Shown: positions 46,479-58,390, counted from the stretch's first letter. The stretch is 64,000 bases of DNA from Glandiceps talaboti (GCF_964340395.1 NC_135551.1:31094955-31158954); one strand, 5' to 3'. A program made the numbers and translations. The notes: generated from the sequence alone by a model not told the origin.

Positions 46479-49400
46479 CTGGACATAGAGAGAAAGGTTT
46501 GAGAAAATAAGTTTATCATAATTATGACTATGAGATTATTTTAACTGACATTATTGCAAGAAAATAAGTTTATTATAATTATGACTGAGATTTTTTAACT
46601 GACATTATTGCAAGAAAATAAATTTATTTTATTTAAATTATGATTGAGATTATTTTTAGTTGACAGTGTTGTATATATAGACCAACATCGGGTATATAAA
46701 CTGATTTTACAAAACGACATCGCAGCGTTAATTTGAAAATGCAACGAGTATTTCACTTTTTTATTTCCTGTATTCTAATCGATTTATATGATGAAGGTAT
46801 AAAACCGAATATTTGAAATCGTGACGGCAGTCTGTCAGCGACAATATATTTTCACCGAAAAGTTTATCACGAATTTCAGAGTTAAAAGTATCTTCCTTCT
46901 ATACTATAGGGATGCACAATATTTATTAGATTGTTGTTGTCCTTGTCTACAGGCTAATTAAAAATATAACTTTTTGGCTTTAATATATTCCCCTACCCTT
47001 ATGGAAAGAACACTTCTAGAGCGTATATTGATACATTTGTAGTAGCAGGATTCGTATTTGTGATATATTCCATAGGAAAACAGCAATATAAACAATACTA
47101 CGTGCCCCCTAGCTGAGTAGTGTTAGACAGCAATATAAACAATACTACGTGCCCCTTAGCTGAGTAGTGTTAGAGGATGTTGATATCTTACCCGCAGTGC
47201 AGTCGTTGGTGACGTCATTGAAACCCCAGCTAGATGCAGCACAGTCACATATACCAGATAAACATATACCGTGTGTACAAGCAGCGTCGGTTAAACATTC
47301 TAGGTATATGATAATACAATCAAAATTTGTTTTAAATTTTATTCTCAATGCGGTGATTACAATGATACATTACATGTCAAATTTGGAAGCATAGAGTAAT
47401 TTCATCGTATGTGTACTACATCCCGAAAAACCTTACAGAAATTAAGACTTATTGTAATAATGATAATATAATAATAGTTGTTGTAATAATTGTTTTGGTT
47501 TCCTTCATTTGCCAATAACATAACATGTATGCATGAAATTAAATATAGCAACCGCTTGATAATATGTCGTAATGGGCTCTAGCAATGATTTGATATCGAT
47601 GTACATTTAGAACGCGCGTCTTTGTAAAAACAAAAGCATTGCAAGTTTTGAAATATGAGGGCGACATCAATACCTGTACACTTTCCACCGACGGCGTTCG
47701 TCCACCCACTGTCACAAACACAGTTGTTGGTAACACAACTACCATGAATACAGTCCGACGTGACGATACATGTGGATACTCCTGGTGTGCTGGTGGTTGT
47801 TACTGGTATGGTTGTTGTTAATGTAGATACTGAAAATAAATTGAAAGACCATTGTTTCTACTACTACATGATTTACGAACACATTTTAAGGGTGTACTGA
47901 CATTTGATCTCCGAGTTCATTTTTTTGGTGATTTTAAGTACTGAAGAAAGGGAAAGCTGAATGGGAAAGCGTTAAAATTTAAGCCCCCGCCTCTTACGAA
48001 ACCACTGTGACCTGAATTCTGGAGAGTTTCGTGATTCAATACCAGGTATTCCCGTTAGTATTATCTTATTAGTGGATCCATACGGATTAACTGGGATTAT
48101 CATCTCTTCCTGATCATGTTTGTCTATAGCTCTGTCAAACAACAAATTTTCACACCTACATTTTACTGAACTCATCCAAAGTGGACCTTTCAGTATTAAA
48201 ACAGATTTGATGCAGATTGCTGCATGCATTATTACCTGAGCACGTGTAATCAACATCAGATATCTGCCAGTTGACGTCACAAACACACGAACCGCTCTGA
48301 CATGTACCATGGCCACAGTCAGGGTTTCCACTACATGATACTGAAATCAAATAAAGTGACACAAGTTATTGCTAAAATAAATATTGTTAAAACTCTTTGT
48401 TGTGTTACTTGTGTATAAATAGAGTAACTTAATCCATGACTGGTTTAATCAACATCCTCACCTCATGAAATACACTACATGTAGTCATTTCCGACACAGT
48501 TCTTCTGTCAATAGTGAACCATATGAGTGTAATTTGTCGATTTCGTCGCACAAGAAAGACTGTATCATGATATTACCTATCGCACCTGCTAATTTTACAC
48601 AGTTTGTATCAATTGTGTAAAATTAATAAACCTACACACGTCCCTGAATATCCAAAAATAATTATGTAGCGTAGGGAATTCTAAATCCACGCAGCCAGGT
48701 GTATAATTATTTCACCTTTGGTTGATATCGATAGTACATTTTATTCATACCCCTTGTACAATCAGCAGTAACTGGGTCAAGTACCCATGGTGCATCACAC
48801 GTACAACTTCCGAGTACACAACCTCCATGTTCGCAAGCAGCATTGGTAACACATACTAGAATAAAAAAAACAAATTTTAGATATGATACCAGTATTCTTT
48901 CAGAAGCAAATAAACACACTGGACTTTCTGACATTATTTCGATAGTTAGGAAACATTCACTGCCACAAACTAACTTGCAATATAATGCTTTCGTCTGTCT
49001 GTCTGTCTGTCTGTCTGTCTGGCAGTCTGGCTCGCTCGCTCGCTCGCTCGCTCGCTCACTCACTCACTCACTCACTCACTCACTCACTCACTCACTCACT
49101 CACTCACAAATGGTGTGTGTGTGTGGGGGGGCAGGTTATGCATATTATGGAAAGTACAGTCTCTGGTGATGAAAGTAATAGACAGTGCCGCGAACGTTTT
49201 GCATCGATGTGTATTTTAAAACATTTAACAAGTGAAGCGAAAAATACCACGATGTATAATTTATTTGTAATAAATTATTCAAGATCATAACAAAAAGTGC
49301 TATCTTAATATCACTGAATGAATTTTAAACGGTATATATAAATTCAGCATTTATTTTGACTTGCAAAGCAAAAAATTGAAAAAATAAATATAGTGCAAAC

Positions 49401-52233
49401 GACTTTCACCTCTAGATTGACAGTAGCATGTACTACTAAGCATACTGTGCTTGATAACGTGAAAGAATGCATTCTTATTGTATAGTATCATGAATTGTAG
49501 TTCAGCATTCGGTTTCCCCAAAATCAGGAAGGTTTGAAACGCTCACCTGTACATTTCATATCATCCCCCGAGGGTGACCAGCCATCATCACATACGCATG
49601 CGCTATGTTCACATTTGCCATTAACACAGTAGTTGTCATCAGGACACGTTACTGTTAAATTAAAATGAAATATGATTGTAGATGAAACATTTATTTTGTA
49701 ATTGTGGCCATCGTTTCCTAATCCAATCTACAGGTACTTGGTTTGTTGGTCAGGAAAGGTTACTGTTTACAGGATAATGTCAGTTGGTCAATTGTACAAT
49801 TTGACAACTATGAGCTTATGTGCAATTTCTATATCTGATGCTATCGTATCAGTAACACTATAGGCCGCCACGTAGTTCCATACCAATGCCTATATAACAC
49901 TCATTGTACAGCATTTCACTTTGTTTCTAACAGTCTAAACTATTATGATTTAAACATTCTATTAATGATTGTTTCAAGGTGATATGTAATTTCACAAAAT
50001 GATAAACATTTTGTTTTCTAAAGTTGTGGTTTAATCATTTATAAAGTGGCGTCTCATTGATTCAAGTCAATGACATCTAAAGATACAGAGAGTGTATTCA
50101 GCCTATACTCTACTAGAATTCTATTTACATAAACACATGTATATTGTCTTGTAGCCTTTGAACCAAATTAACTCAACTCTACTAGAATTCTATTTACATA
50201 AACACACTTATATTGTCTTGTAGCCTTTGACCCAAATCACCTCGACCCAACTAGAATTCTATTTACATAAACACACGTATATTGTCTTGTAGCCTTTGCC
50301 CCAAATCACCTCAACTCTATTTACATAAACACACTTATATTGTCTTGTAGCCTTTGACCCACCTCATCATATTAGTAAAACAATCTCAATCAGATGGTGG
50401 TATCTGATGTTACAACCCTGACCATAACACTAACACAACGACAAGCAATCTGCCTCGAAACTGTGCTTTTCAACGAGTTTGTGTTTATATCTGTGCCATC
50501 GTTTTCAAGTTTTCTACACGAATAGTTCGATTTATAACTCAATGATATCAATACTTACCCGCTAGAGCGATCCTGCAAACCACCGGCATATTTCCAAGAG
50601 CACAATCTTGATCACGCCAAGTTCCCATGGAAGAAACAAACAGTCCAAAACAACCTGTACTTTCGTTTGGTTCCCCTGGAAACCAATTAGTGTACGATGT
50701 GGTACTGGTGTCCAGCCATGTTCCTTCATACCTAGTGTATATATAATACACGTGTTATGTCTTCAGAAGTAAAGTGCATGAAAAAAAGATGAAACCTCCC
50801 CAAGACATTACACACAACTTACATACCGTCCTCTCATCTATATTTGTTGTCAAAAATACAATTGTACAAAAAATAGTGACCCCAAGCACTTGCATAAACA
50901 ATTTTGAACTCATCTCCCCCCCAAAAAAAAACAAACAAAAAAAACCCACAAAAAACCCCTAACCCTGTACTTTGAGTCCAGTTCCTTCGATAAAGTAAAC
51001 AAACATACGCTGCAAGATCGTTGGCTATTTTTGCAGTTAGATATTTATTTTCCTCTTCGTGGAGAATGCCTACGGCAACGCCAGAAAAACCGGAACATAA
51101 AGATGTTACAAGTGGTCTTGAAGCATCACTACTGAAGAAGGCATAACAGTATCCAGTCTTATCGAACAAAAATGCATATGCACTAGGATTCCATGGACAT
51201 TCTGAGGAAGGAAAACATATGAAAACAATTAATTGTAACTTTTAAGAAGAGAAACATTTTCATATGCATTGATTGCTATCATTGAAAAGTTAGAAAAATT
51301 GAAAAGTCCAGTCAGACTTATTTCTGCCTTTAGTACACCTGTATTGATAAATAAATAATCTTTATTTATACTGGACAGTTCTTTAAGTATATAAATACTG
51401 TCTCCCTAGAAATCAAGTGAGGGCCATCCTTCATGGGTTCAGTGTTAATGTAGGAGGAAACCAGAGTACCCGGGGAAAACCTGTGTTGTTAGTCAAACTG
51501 AACGACTCTCTTTTTAATTACAGTGTCACAGTGGTAAATTTAATCAAACCCTGATGGTTCGAACCCAGATTGATTGATTACTGCTTTCACCTTAAATATA
51601 ATTTTTGCTAATAAAATAACACCTTGGTAACTTATCAACTTTGACATTTGGCAAAGAAGCACTACTGCACTTGACGTGTGTTTGGCCATTTTTTGGATTT
51701 CCTCAACGTTTATGGAAAAACCTAGCCCTCTTGTGATGACATTACAGCTATTGTAGCCTCTTTGTGCTGCCAAATCGTGCAAGTTATAGGTACTATATAA
51801 ACCTGGTCAACCTTTCCTTTATCCTAATATAATGTTAGTCTAAATAATCACAAAAATTTTACCATACCTCTCTCACGTTGTAAAATATAATCTGTCGCTT
51901 TGGCCATCCTTGTCTTATCTGCAGTCAACGTGCCTTCCCTACATATGAACCCTGTCACGTGGTCACAGCCAACTGTAAACCACTCGCCTGCGTTGTCTTC
52001 AACCACACAGGATACTGTGACGTCAGTAGGTTCCCCAGATGCCCAGTTGGGACTAGCAGCAGTGTCATCAACCCATCGAGGATAGTCCCAGTTGGCACCC
52101 GCTCGTACACAACCTATCCAGGCTGGTAACAATTTTTCTTGTTGTGTAAACAGACGAATGAAGAACGAAAAGAACAAATATATAAGTGAACGAAAAAAAC
52201 TTGGTATTGGAATGTTAAATAAACGTCGACAAT

Positions 52234-52292
<59 letters not shown>

Positions 52293-53181
52293 CGTTTACT
52301 ATGATACATTTTTAAAGAGATGATTTACATGTACTGAAAGAAATTATGAAGGTTTTCGAATGACACCAATCAGCAGTGCATAGAAACGTGTACATAAATA
52401 ACTCAAATAGCTTTACTTGGTTCAATCATTGCTTTGATCTTAATCTCCCATTAAAGTTATAATATTACTAGTTACAACTGCACTATTTTTAGAACTGTTA
52501 CAGTTTGGTTTAATATAATGACTTATTTCTCTATATTGCATTGAATCGTGTCTAGGCAAACTTTTGTGCAGTTGCACACACAACACTGTAAACAGATGTA
52601 AATGAATTTGTATTTGACGGTACGGACCCTAAAATCATTACACCCATCGACTACAACACGTTGTATTGTAATCATTCTCGACAAGCCATGAAAGAATATG
52701 CGGCGATCGCTGTGACTGAAAATGTATGACCTAGCTAATGTTTCGATATTGAATGGTTAAAGAGCACAACCATATATAGGTCTCGAAGCAAGTCAAACCA
52801 ACATGGTCCAGAGTCACAACAAAACTTCCGCTCAAGGTTAAACCTGTCACCACACGCTACCAACTGATAAAATCGACCGCTAACTAATATGCACAGTGTC
52901 TTTTTATAGCACTTTGAGCCATTTTTAGCGATTATATCCTTGGCTTGAAAATAAAATGTCTCAGTTTTTCCAGTTGTAGTAGTTGGGCAGATTTTAGGTA
53001 AAAAGTTAATGAATTGTTGATATTAGCTTACCAGTAAATAGTCCGCTCTGTGACGAATCGTCGTATGATGCCAAATAGCCTCCTTCTTGTACACAGTGCA
53101 TTTGTGCACTCAACCAGTCTTTGCTATCACTGAAGTATTGAAAACAACCAGAACCCGCTGACGTCCAACCAACCGAACACC
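46195..53181 (-). CDS. Modular C-type lectin / EGF / PAN protein gene (5' end missing)
   Basis: Exons in transcript order: 53181-53032 and 52137-51868 (lectin domain A), 51201-51009 and 50731-50559 (lectin domain B), 49651-49547, 48855-48751, 48340-48236, 47829-47674 and 47299-47192 (EGF-like 1 to 5) and 46478-46195 (PAN-like, stop TAA). All junctions are GT-AG; every module boundary is phase 1, as expected for exon shuffling. The result is about 515 residues of extracellular protein without a transmembrane segment. C-type lectin domains bind glycans or proteins; PAN/Apple domains bind protein or carbohydrate. A role in recognition or adhesion is inferred. The signal peptide exon was not identified between 53182 and 62280. 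I do not recognise an ortholog with this exact order. Confidence 0.85.
46479..47191. repeat. Lectin gene last intron with two small duplications
   Basis: About three copies of a segment near 58 bp (AGAAAATAAGTTTATCATAA and following) lie at 46494-46640. A 47-bp segment with AATACTACGTGCCCC is doubled at 47080-47175. Confidence 0.75.
47192..47299 (-). CDS. EGF-like domain 5
   Basis: 36 codons, phase 1-1, starting CLTDAACTHGICLSGICDC; the last loop is 13 residues. Confidence 0.85.
47674..47829 (-). CDS. Thr-rich linker and EGF-like domain 4
   Basis: 52 codons, phase 1-1. A mucin-like stretch (STLTTTIPVTTTSTPGVST) precedes CIVTSDCIHGSCVTNNCVC. The linker probably carries O-glycans. Confidence 0.85.
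48236..48340 (-). CDS. EGF-like domain 3
   Basis: 35 codons, phase 1-1, starting SCSGNPDCGHGTCQSGSCVC; the spacing is the same as in domain 1. Confidence 0.85.
48751..48855 (-). CDS. EGF-like domain 2
   Basis: 35 codons, phase 1-1, starting CVTNAACEHGGCVLGSCTC; the spacing is the same as in domain 1. Confidence 0.85.
48988..49107. repeat. (CTGT)n, (CGCT)n and (CACT)n microsatellite
   Basis: Three adjacent tetranucleotide blocks in the intron between EGF-like domains 1 and 2. The switch CGCT to CACT is a CpG-decay-type change. Confidence 0.95.
49547..49651 (-). CDS. EGF-like domain 1
   Basis: 35 codons, phase 1-1. Cysteine spacing is C-x5-C-x4-C-x4-C-x-C-x12-C (CPDDNYCVNGKCEHSACVC, then DDGW). 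The short third loop resembles tenascin-type EGF units. Confidence 0.85.
50085..50362. repeat. Tandem repeat of about 65 bp, four copies
   Basis: Unit words are CTAGAATTCTATTTACATAA, ACACACTTATATTGTCTTGT and AGCCTTTGACCCAAAT. It lies in the intron between lectin domain B and the EGF exons (49652-50558); the rest of that intron shows nothing. Confidence 0.88.
50559..50731 (-). CDS. Lectin domain B, second half, with EPN motif
   Basis: 173 bp, phase 2 in and phase 1 out (acceptor ACACTAG, donor GTAAGT). It contains YEGTWLD, NWFPGEPNESTGCFG and TWRDQDCALGNMPVVC. EPN is the mannose-type calcium/sugar motif and WRD takes the place of WND. NES is an N-glycosylation sequon overlapping the motif. 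Confidence 0.87.
51009..51201 (-). CDS. Lectin domain B, first half
   Basis: 193 bp, phase 1 in and phase 2 out (acceptor CCTCAG, donor GTATGT). It encodes CPWNPSAYAFLFDKTGYCYA and a second cysteine pair up to KYLTAKIANDLA. Confidence 0.82.
51400..51585 (-). mobile_element. SINE-like fragment
   Basis: On the minus strand a B-box-like GGGTTCGAACC (51552-51562) is followed by GGTTTTCCCCGGGTACTCTG and GTTTCCTCC. The same block is present at 60340-60625. It lies in the intron between the two lectin domains. Confidence 0.55.
51868..52137 (-). CDS. Lectin domain A, second half
   Basis: 270 bp, phase 1 in and out (donor GTATGG). It has AWIGCVR (WIG motif), PNWASGEPTDVTVSCVVED, EWFTVGCDHVTGFIC, then a short helical tail to the next domain. 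Calcium site 2 looks degenerate: EPT in place of EPN or QPD and no WND. Confidence 0.85.
52138..53031. repeat. Lectin domain A intron with (CA)n at 52231-52291
   Basis: A pure CA microsatellite of about 60 bp lies near the 3' end of the intron. The rest, 52300-53031, shows nothing recognised. Confidence 0.9.
53032..53181 (-). CDS. Lectin domain A, first half
   Basis: 150 bp, phase 1 in and out (acceptor GTCACCAG, donor GTAAGC). It starts CSVGWTSAGSGCFQYFSDSK and has WLSAQMHCVQEGGYLASYDD, the typical first half of a C-type lectin fold (C...W-x2-A-x2-C). Confidence 0.88.
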
Positions 53182-53547
53182 CTGGTGACGTAAGCAGATG
53201 ACGCAGAGAAAACCCGTTTATTAGGTGACATATTAGTATGACAAATTATCTAGATATTGCAAAATTAGTAGTATATGCACCAAGTGAAAAGAAAAGTAAA
53301 CTGACGAAGACATTTCTGATATGTAAACTTATAATATATAACGTGAAGGGGGAGTGCAAGTCATATCATGACGTCATTTGTTTTATGATCAATTGTATGT
53401 AATGTGTTAGTGTATATAAAAATATCGCTGGTAGCAAATTCCCAGAACAGAAACTGAAAAAAAAACATTTTAAAAAAATGACTCCAACTAGTTCTCAGAC
53501 AAGTATGTGTTTTGGGGATGGGGTGGTGGTGGGATGGGTGGATGTGT

Positions 53548-53586
53548 GAGTGTGTGTGCGCGTGTGCCTGCCTGCCTGCCTCTGAC

Positions 53587-53641
<55 letters not shown>

Positions 53642-53654
53642 GTGTGTGTGTGTG

Positions 53655-53693
<39 letters not shown>

Positions 53694-53695
53694 GA
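53548..53695. repeat. (TGTC)n / (TG)n microsatellite
   Basis: Two TGTC blocks around a short TG run, upstream of the lectin exons. Confidence 0.97.
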
Positions 53696-53939
53696 TACTA
53701 GTTATATGATAGATCTTTGAAACCAGCAATAAACCCTGCTATTTACATATTGACCTTTGATGGAGTTTTTCTGAATTATCCGAACAAATGGTTGGGGAAA
53801 AGGCCTTGTAATACTTAATATCTTTCTATAGCTCTGCTCTGTCGCATTTCGTTCGTAAAGGTATAACATAAGAAACACTTTCAATCATTTGAATGTCATT
53901 CTATACAAAATGTACATTGGAATCTATCGTTGAAAGTAA

Positions 53940-54070
53940 AAAGTGACTGGCGATAACATTTTAACGGTGTAATCAATGAATACTACTGAGAGAAGTGACT
54001 GGCGATAACATTTTAACGGTGTAATCAATGGCGATAACATTTTATGTATTGAAGGTGTAATCAATGAATA
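53940..54070. repeat. Tandem repeat, about three copies
   Basis: AGTGACTGGCGATAACATTT and TAACGGTGTAATCAATGAAT recur, the last copy altered. Confidence 0.8.
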
Positions 54071-55576
54071 ATGTTTCTGCTCCTTGTACACACCGTAGGT
54101 ATTTGTTAATTCAAGACACGGCCATTATTCTTATAAATTTTGAACGCTTTTCAAATATTACCAACTAAAATAACAATACATATTACTCTCAGAGGGAAAA
54201 ATCGTGCCTGTATTGAAAGAGAGTAATCGAAAAATAACATCCATTACATCAAATAGTTTCTGATCTGTGCATTCAAGCGGAATCCATTTTATTCAGTCAG
54301 TATATTATTTACCACATTTTAATTAAGTCTTGACTATTATAAATATTAAATGCAATATCAAGTCACGCTGTGTCATAAATAAATCTTTGATGTTTTCTTG
54401 ACAATGAAAGTATTGAATTAATTTTTTAGGAACTCAGTAAATATTTTGAAATCATAATAAACGGCTAAGTCATTCAATCCGACACGTAGATCGCGGACAT
54501 TTTAATTTTTCATAAATAAACACTTACCAAATGTATGTTTTCCGAGTTGCTCATTAAATATTTTAAACACCATTGAACATTCAAATAATAATGAAAATGA
54601 TGATAATAAAAAAATGAGAGTTCAAATTGAAGAGACGCTAGGCAATGTTGAATAAAACCTTAGACCCATTATACTGATACAAAAGCAACATTTATTCCTG
54701 ACGTTCCGACTATTAACAGACGATTTCCGCCTAATAGAAACTCTATATAATAATCACTCTGGTTTGTCGGTAGCACCTTAGCTCTGATAAAGACTCCGTG
54801 CACAGTCAAAAGTTAGGGGATTTTTAATAAAAGACTCCGTGCACAGTCAACAGTTATAGGGGAGTTTTAATAAATTCTGGCTTTATACAACTCACACTTG
54901 CCTCTCTTCACTTTGAACTCAAAGTAGTCTTAGATTAATGTAACATCACGTCACGTCCCACTATAAATAATTACTTTTACCTACTGACTGCTGTATGTAC
55001 AGTTTAATAGGCGGGGTCATTTGTTTTTTATAGCTCTACACCTCACCCAACAATAAACATGTATATATTCCAGCTTTAAAAGTCTTTCTGTGAGTTGATA
55101 TCAAATATTACAAGGGTCATGGAAAACATATAACATTTTTAAAGAAAATGAATTCAACGATTATTACTAGGAAAATGTATGCGTGATTTGGGATTTACAC
55201 GGAACAAAATATAGGGTAATATTATAATCATACCAGCCAAAGCTTAATCTAAGAAAACGGGAAGTGGGAAATGGGGAGGGGTCGGGGGGGGGGGGCGAAT
55301 TGTGAACAATTAGACTAGTATTTATCTCGGCATGATGAAGTGACATACAGTAATTGATGCCACATTTCAAACTTAATTCAAGTGTAAAAGACCAACTGCA
55401 CAATACACACAGTCTAACACTTAACAATTTAGAAGAAAATCAGAGTCGATACGATGTGATAGAGCTGTATGGGTAACTATGCACAAATAGAGAATTCGAA
55501 ACAGAAGGAGGGACGAGTTCTCGAATTTATAGGTATCAAAAATTATATCATAATATAACTTTTGTAGTCCTTAAAG
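54071..55576. other. Upstream of the lectin gene, no exon assigned
   Basis: A 30-bp duplication with AAAGACTCCGTGCACAGTCA lies near 54785-54850. Two minus-strand donors with phase 1 potential exist (GTAAGT after 54532; GTAAAA near 54980), and a TATAAAA lies near 55030, but none gives a signal peptide. A run of 12 G lies at 55284-55295. Confidence 0.4.
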
Positions 55577-56025
55577 TGATCACCAAAGACCATGGTCCTT
55601 GGTGATCACATTTGTTTCAAAGGGTCGGATACAGTCTGTAACTTCATGGATGGTGTTTGATGGTCATTTTTGTTAAAGGGATACAGTCTGTAACTTTATG
55701 GTGTTTGATGGTCACTTTTGATTAAAGGGACACAGTCTCTAACTTTAAGGTCTTTGGTGATCACATTTGTTTGGAGGGATCGGATTCAGTCTGTAAATTC
55801 ATAGATGGTGTTCAATGGTCACTTTTGTTTAGAGGGACACAGCCTGTAACTTTAATAAAGTAACAGACTGTGTCCCTTTAAACAAAAGTGACCAACAAAG
55901 ACAATAAAGTTACAGACTGTGTCCCTTTAAACAAAAGTAACCACAAAAGACTATAAAGTTACACACTGTGTCCCTTTAAACAAAACTACCTTCTAAAGAC
56001 CGTAAAGCTACAGACTGTACCCCTT
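55577..56025. repeat. Palindromic tandem array (fold-back)
   Basis: Left arm: about 4.5 units of about 60 bp reading GGTCACTTTTGTTTAAAGGG and ACAGTCTGTAACTTTA. Right arm from 55855: about three units of the reverse complement. At the centre (55818-55893) the arms match over about 38 bp with no loop. The left edge is itself a palindrome of 32 bp (55577-55608) with a single mismatched pair. Confidence 0.88.
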
Positions 56026-56859
56026 TTTGAGTCAGTGACCAATCAAGTTGATATTCACAGCTTTTATACATCGTCGTACACCACAGCACACACCTCTTTA
56101 CGGCACCGTTCATATTTCGTTGAGTCAGCAGAAATATGTGCTCTGGCTTGCTAGAATGCTTTTTAAATATACTGAGGTTAGCATATGATATTCACATTAC
56201 GTGTATTGATATTACTCCGAATCCATGGTTACAGAAAGTGTTTGTTACACCTTGCAGTTATGTCAGTAATAACTAATTTATTATTAAAGGGACTTTTCAC
56301 TTGTAATCATTCAATATTTTATGACATGCATTTTAACCGAAATGGTACATTGTTATTGATAGTGTATCTCAGAGCGTGGGATTGAACAAATATGCGCACT
56401 GCAAGGTAGTGAATACGATATGTCAGAGAATTTCACATGATGGCGTATTTTCTCGCCGTTTCTATTATTCCTGGCAATACTAGCTCACTTGTCAATGTAG
56501 TAGAATGACCTTTGACAAGCCCCCTCACTATGACGTCAATAGAGGCCAGCTAACATAAAACAGAGTCTGGCGCGACAAAGTTTATCATCCGGCTGACAAC
56601 TTATATTACTAAACTTGCTATTCAATATTCTATCGGCTGGCTTGGCAAAACGGCTTATTACATTGGAAATACGAAGCGATAACAAATCTTACCAAGTTTG
56701 TGTGAGTTATAATTACATGTATCTAGGTTGGGTGTTGCCACTACAATTGTTTTCAGGCATTTACGAAAAAATAAAAATGAATGTTATGAAGTAATTAATG
56801 AATGAAAAAAAAGATGTTACAGTAGCCATGTTATGTAACATTTAGTCGAGCAAGACATT
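56026..56859. other. Nothing recognised
   Basis: AT-rich sequence with no supported feature. Confidence 0.55.
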
Positions 56860-57300
56860 TCTACTTCGAATGATCACGCATATTGTAAACATAAGATAAC
56901 AACATGGATTAATAGACAAACGAATAAACATTCAAAAATGTATGTGAATGTGCCTTGCAACAAGATCATGCCTATAGCAACAGCCAAATGATCACGTATA
57001 TTGCGAAGCTAACAACAGGGATTTATAGACAAATGAATAAACATTCAAAAAATGTATGCAAACATACCAAGCAACAAGACCATGTCAATATCAACAGCCA
57101 AGTGATCACATTGCAAAGATAACATCAGGGTTTCATAGACAAGCGAACTAACATTCAGAAAATGTATGCAAATTTGTCTAGCAACATGACCACTCCCATA
57201 GCAACAGCCAAATGATCGCGTATGTTGCAAAGATAACAGCAGGGTTGCATAGGCAACTGGATAGTCATTCAGCAAATGAACACCTATACATAGTCTAAGC
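56860..57300. repeat. Diverged tandem repeat, about four copies of about 110 bp
   Basis: Recurring words are AGCAACAGCCAAATGATCAC, ATATTGCGAAG, TTATAGACAAATGAATAAAC and ATTCAAAAAATGTATGCAAA. Confidence 0.8.
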
Positions 57301-57420
57301 ATGGATCAGCGGTAAACATTTTTAAAAACTGTACAGTTGTGCTACAACGCTATTGGTGCTATTTTTCTTTGATATTACTGGTGCTAGTATAAATATGTTA
57401 TTCTCAAACACTTGGCTCCA

Positions 57421-57516
57421 TTCAGCCGGAAAATACTCGTGACCTAGGGGCTTGTCACTACGAGTCGCTACACTCGTAGTGACAAAACCAGGCCACTCGC
57501 ATTTTCTTTGGCTGAA
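57421..57516. mobile_element. Small hairpin MITE, copy 2
   Basis: A perfect 13-bp stem, TTGTCACTACGAG (57452-57464) and CTCGTAGTGACAA (57473-57485), encloses an 8-base loop. Outside it, TTCAGCC...AAAATACTCGTG pairs imperfectly with CACTCGCATTTTC...GGCTGAA. The related copy at 41270-41349 shares ends, length class and downstream words. Confidence 0.75.
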
Positions 57517-58069
57517 CGAAGAACAAAATTGGGGAATAATAGCTAAGTAACTATTTAATCACTCTGACGCTGTACTTTTTTGAAATGAGAGTATTTGATA
57601 CGATAAGTAGTCACGCAATTAAACTAAGAATTACAGTTTTGATTAATTTTCAATTCATGATTTACTGGAGAGTGCATTCACCCACATTTAATATTCTATT
57701 AATCACTGTACTTTTTATGACACAATTTGAAAGATGACGATGGATTTCATAAATGGAATCATATCTACATTTATAAGACGGAAATAAAAAAGATTTCTGA
57801 TCTTTCAATTCTTAATTTACATATTTATTTTTAGTCACAGGGCTTAATTTTGATTTACTGACGACCACAATAGTCAGTATATATAATGAATTATTTGATA
57901 CGTAAGGTTGCATGTCATTTTGTGATCATATAGGTTTATATGATCAATGTCATTTGCATACATATATGCGTACTGGCGTATTACCAAAGCTTTTATTGAT
58001 TTCAACGAAATTTGGGTTTTGACTCTTTAAACGGAACTTGGACAATATTTTGATGTAAAGACTTAAACT
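57517..58069. other. Nothing recognised
   Basis: AT-rich sequence; no gene or repeat supported. Confidence 0.5.
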
Positions 58070-58390
58070 GACAGTATATTGATGTAAAGACTTGAAACGA
58101 ACAATATTTGATGTAACATGTCGTTTCTTATAGCTAACTATAACATGAAGGTTTGACAATGATACGTCAGCATCAATATCTATCGATTAAAGTTTTCTGT
58201 TAAGCCATTTCATTTTAATATGTGAATGAAATATTAGGTTATTGGGGAGAATAGCCCGAAGGTTCGATTAAACATTTATACTTTAAATCACTCTTTCTGT
58301 AAAAATAATCAATCTTTTACATTCGCTGAACAGGTACATGTAATTGAAACTTAAAGAAGTAAGGAACGTAGCTGTTATTGCTAGGATTAT
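58070..58390. repeat. Diverged 300-bp duplication, copy 1
   Basis: Shares TTTGATGTAACATGTCGTTT, GGTTTGACAATGATACGTCA, GCATCAATATCTATCGATT and TTGAAACTTAAAGAAG in order with 60812-61105. The TACGTCA word resembles a CRE half. Confidence 0.85.

Larger units (their letters stand above)
47300..48750. other. Lectin gene introns between EGF exons, nothing else recognised
   Basis: The intronic stretches 47300-47673, 47830-48235 and 48341-48750 contain no repeat or additional cysteine-patterned exon. Confidence 0.55.

Noticed and set aside
55167-55427. Minus-strand frame MLSVRLCVLCSWSFTLEL as lectin signal exon
   Set aside because: The hydrophobic part is weak and charged residues interrupt it; no donor of the right phase follows.
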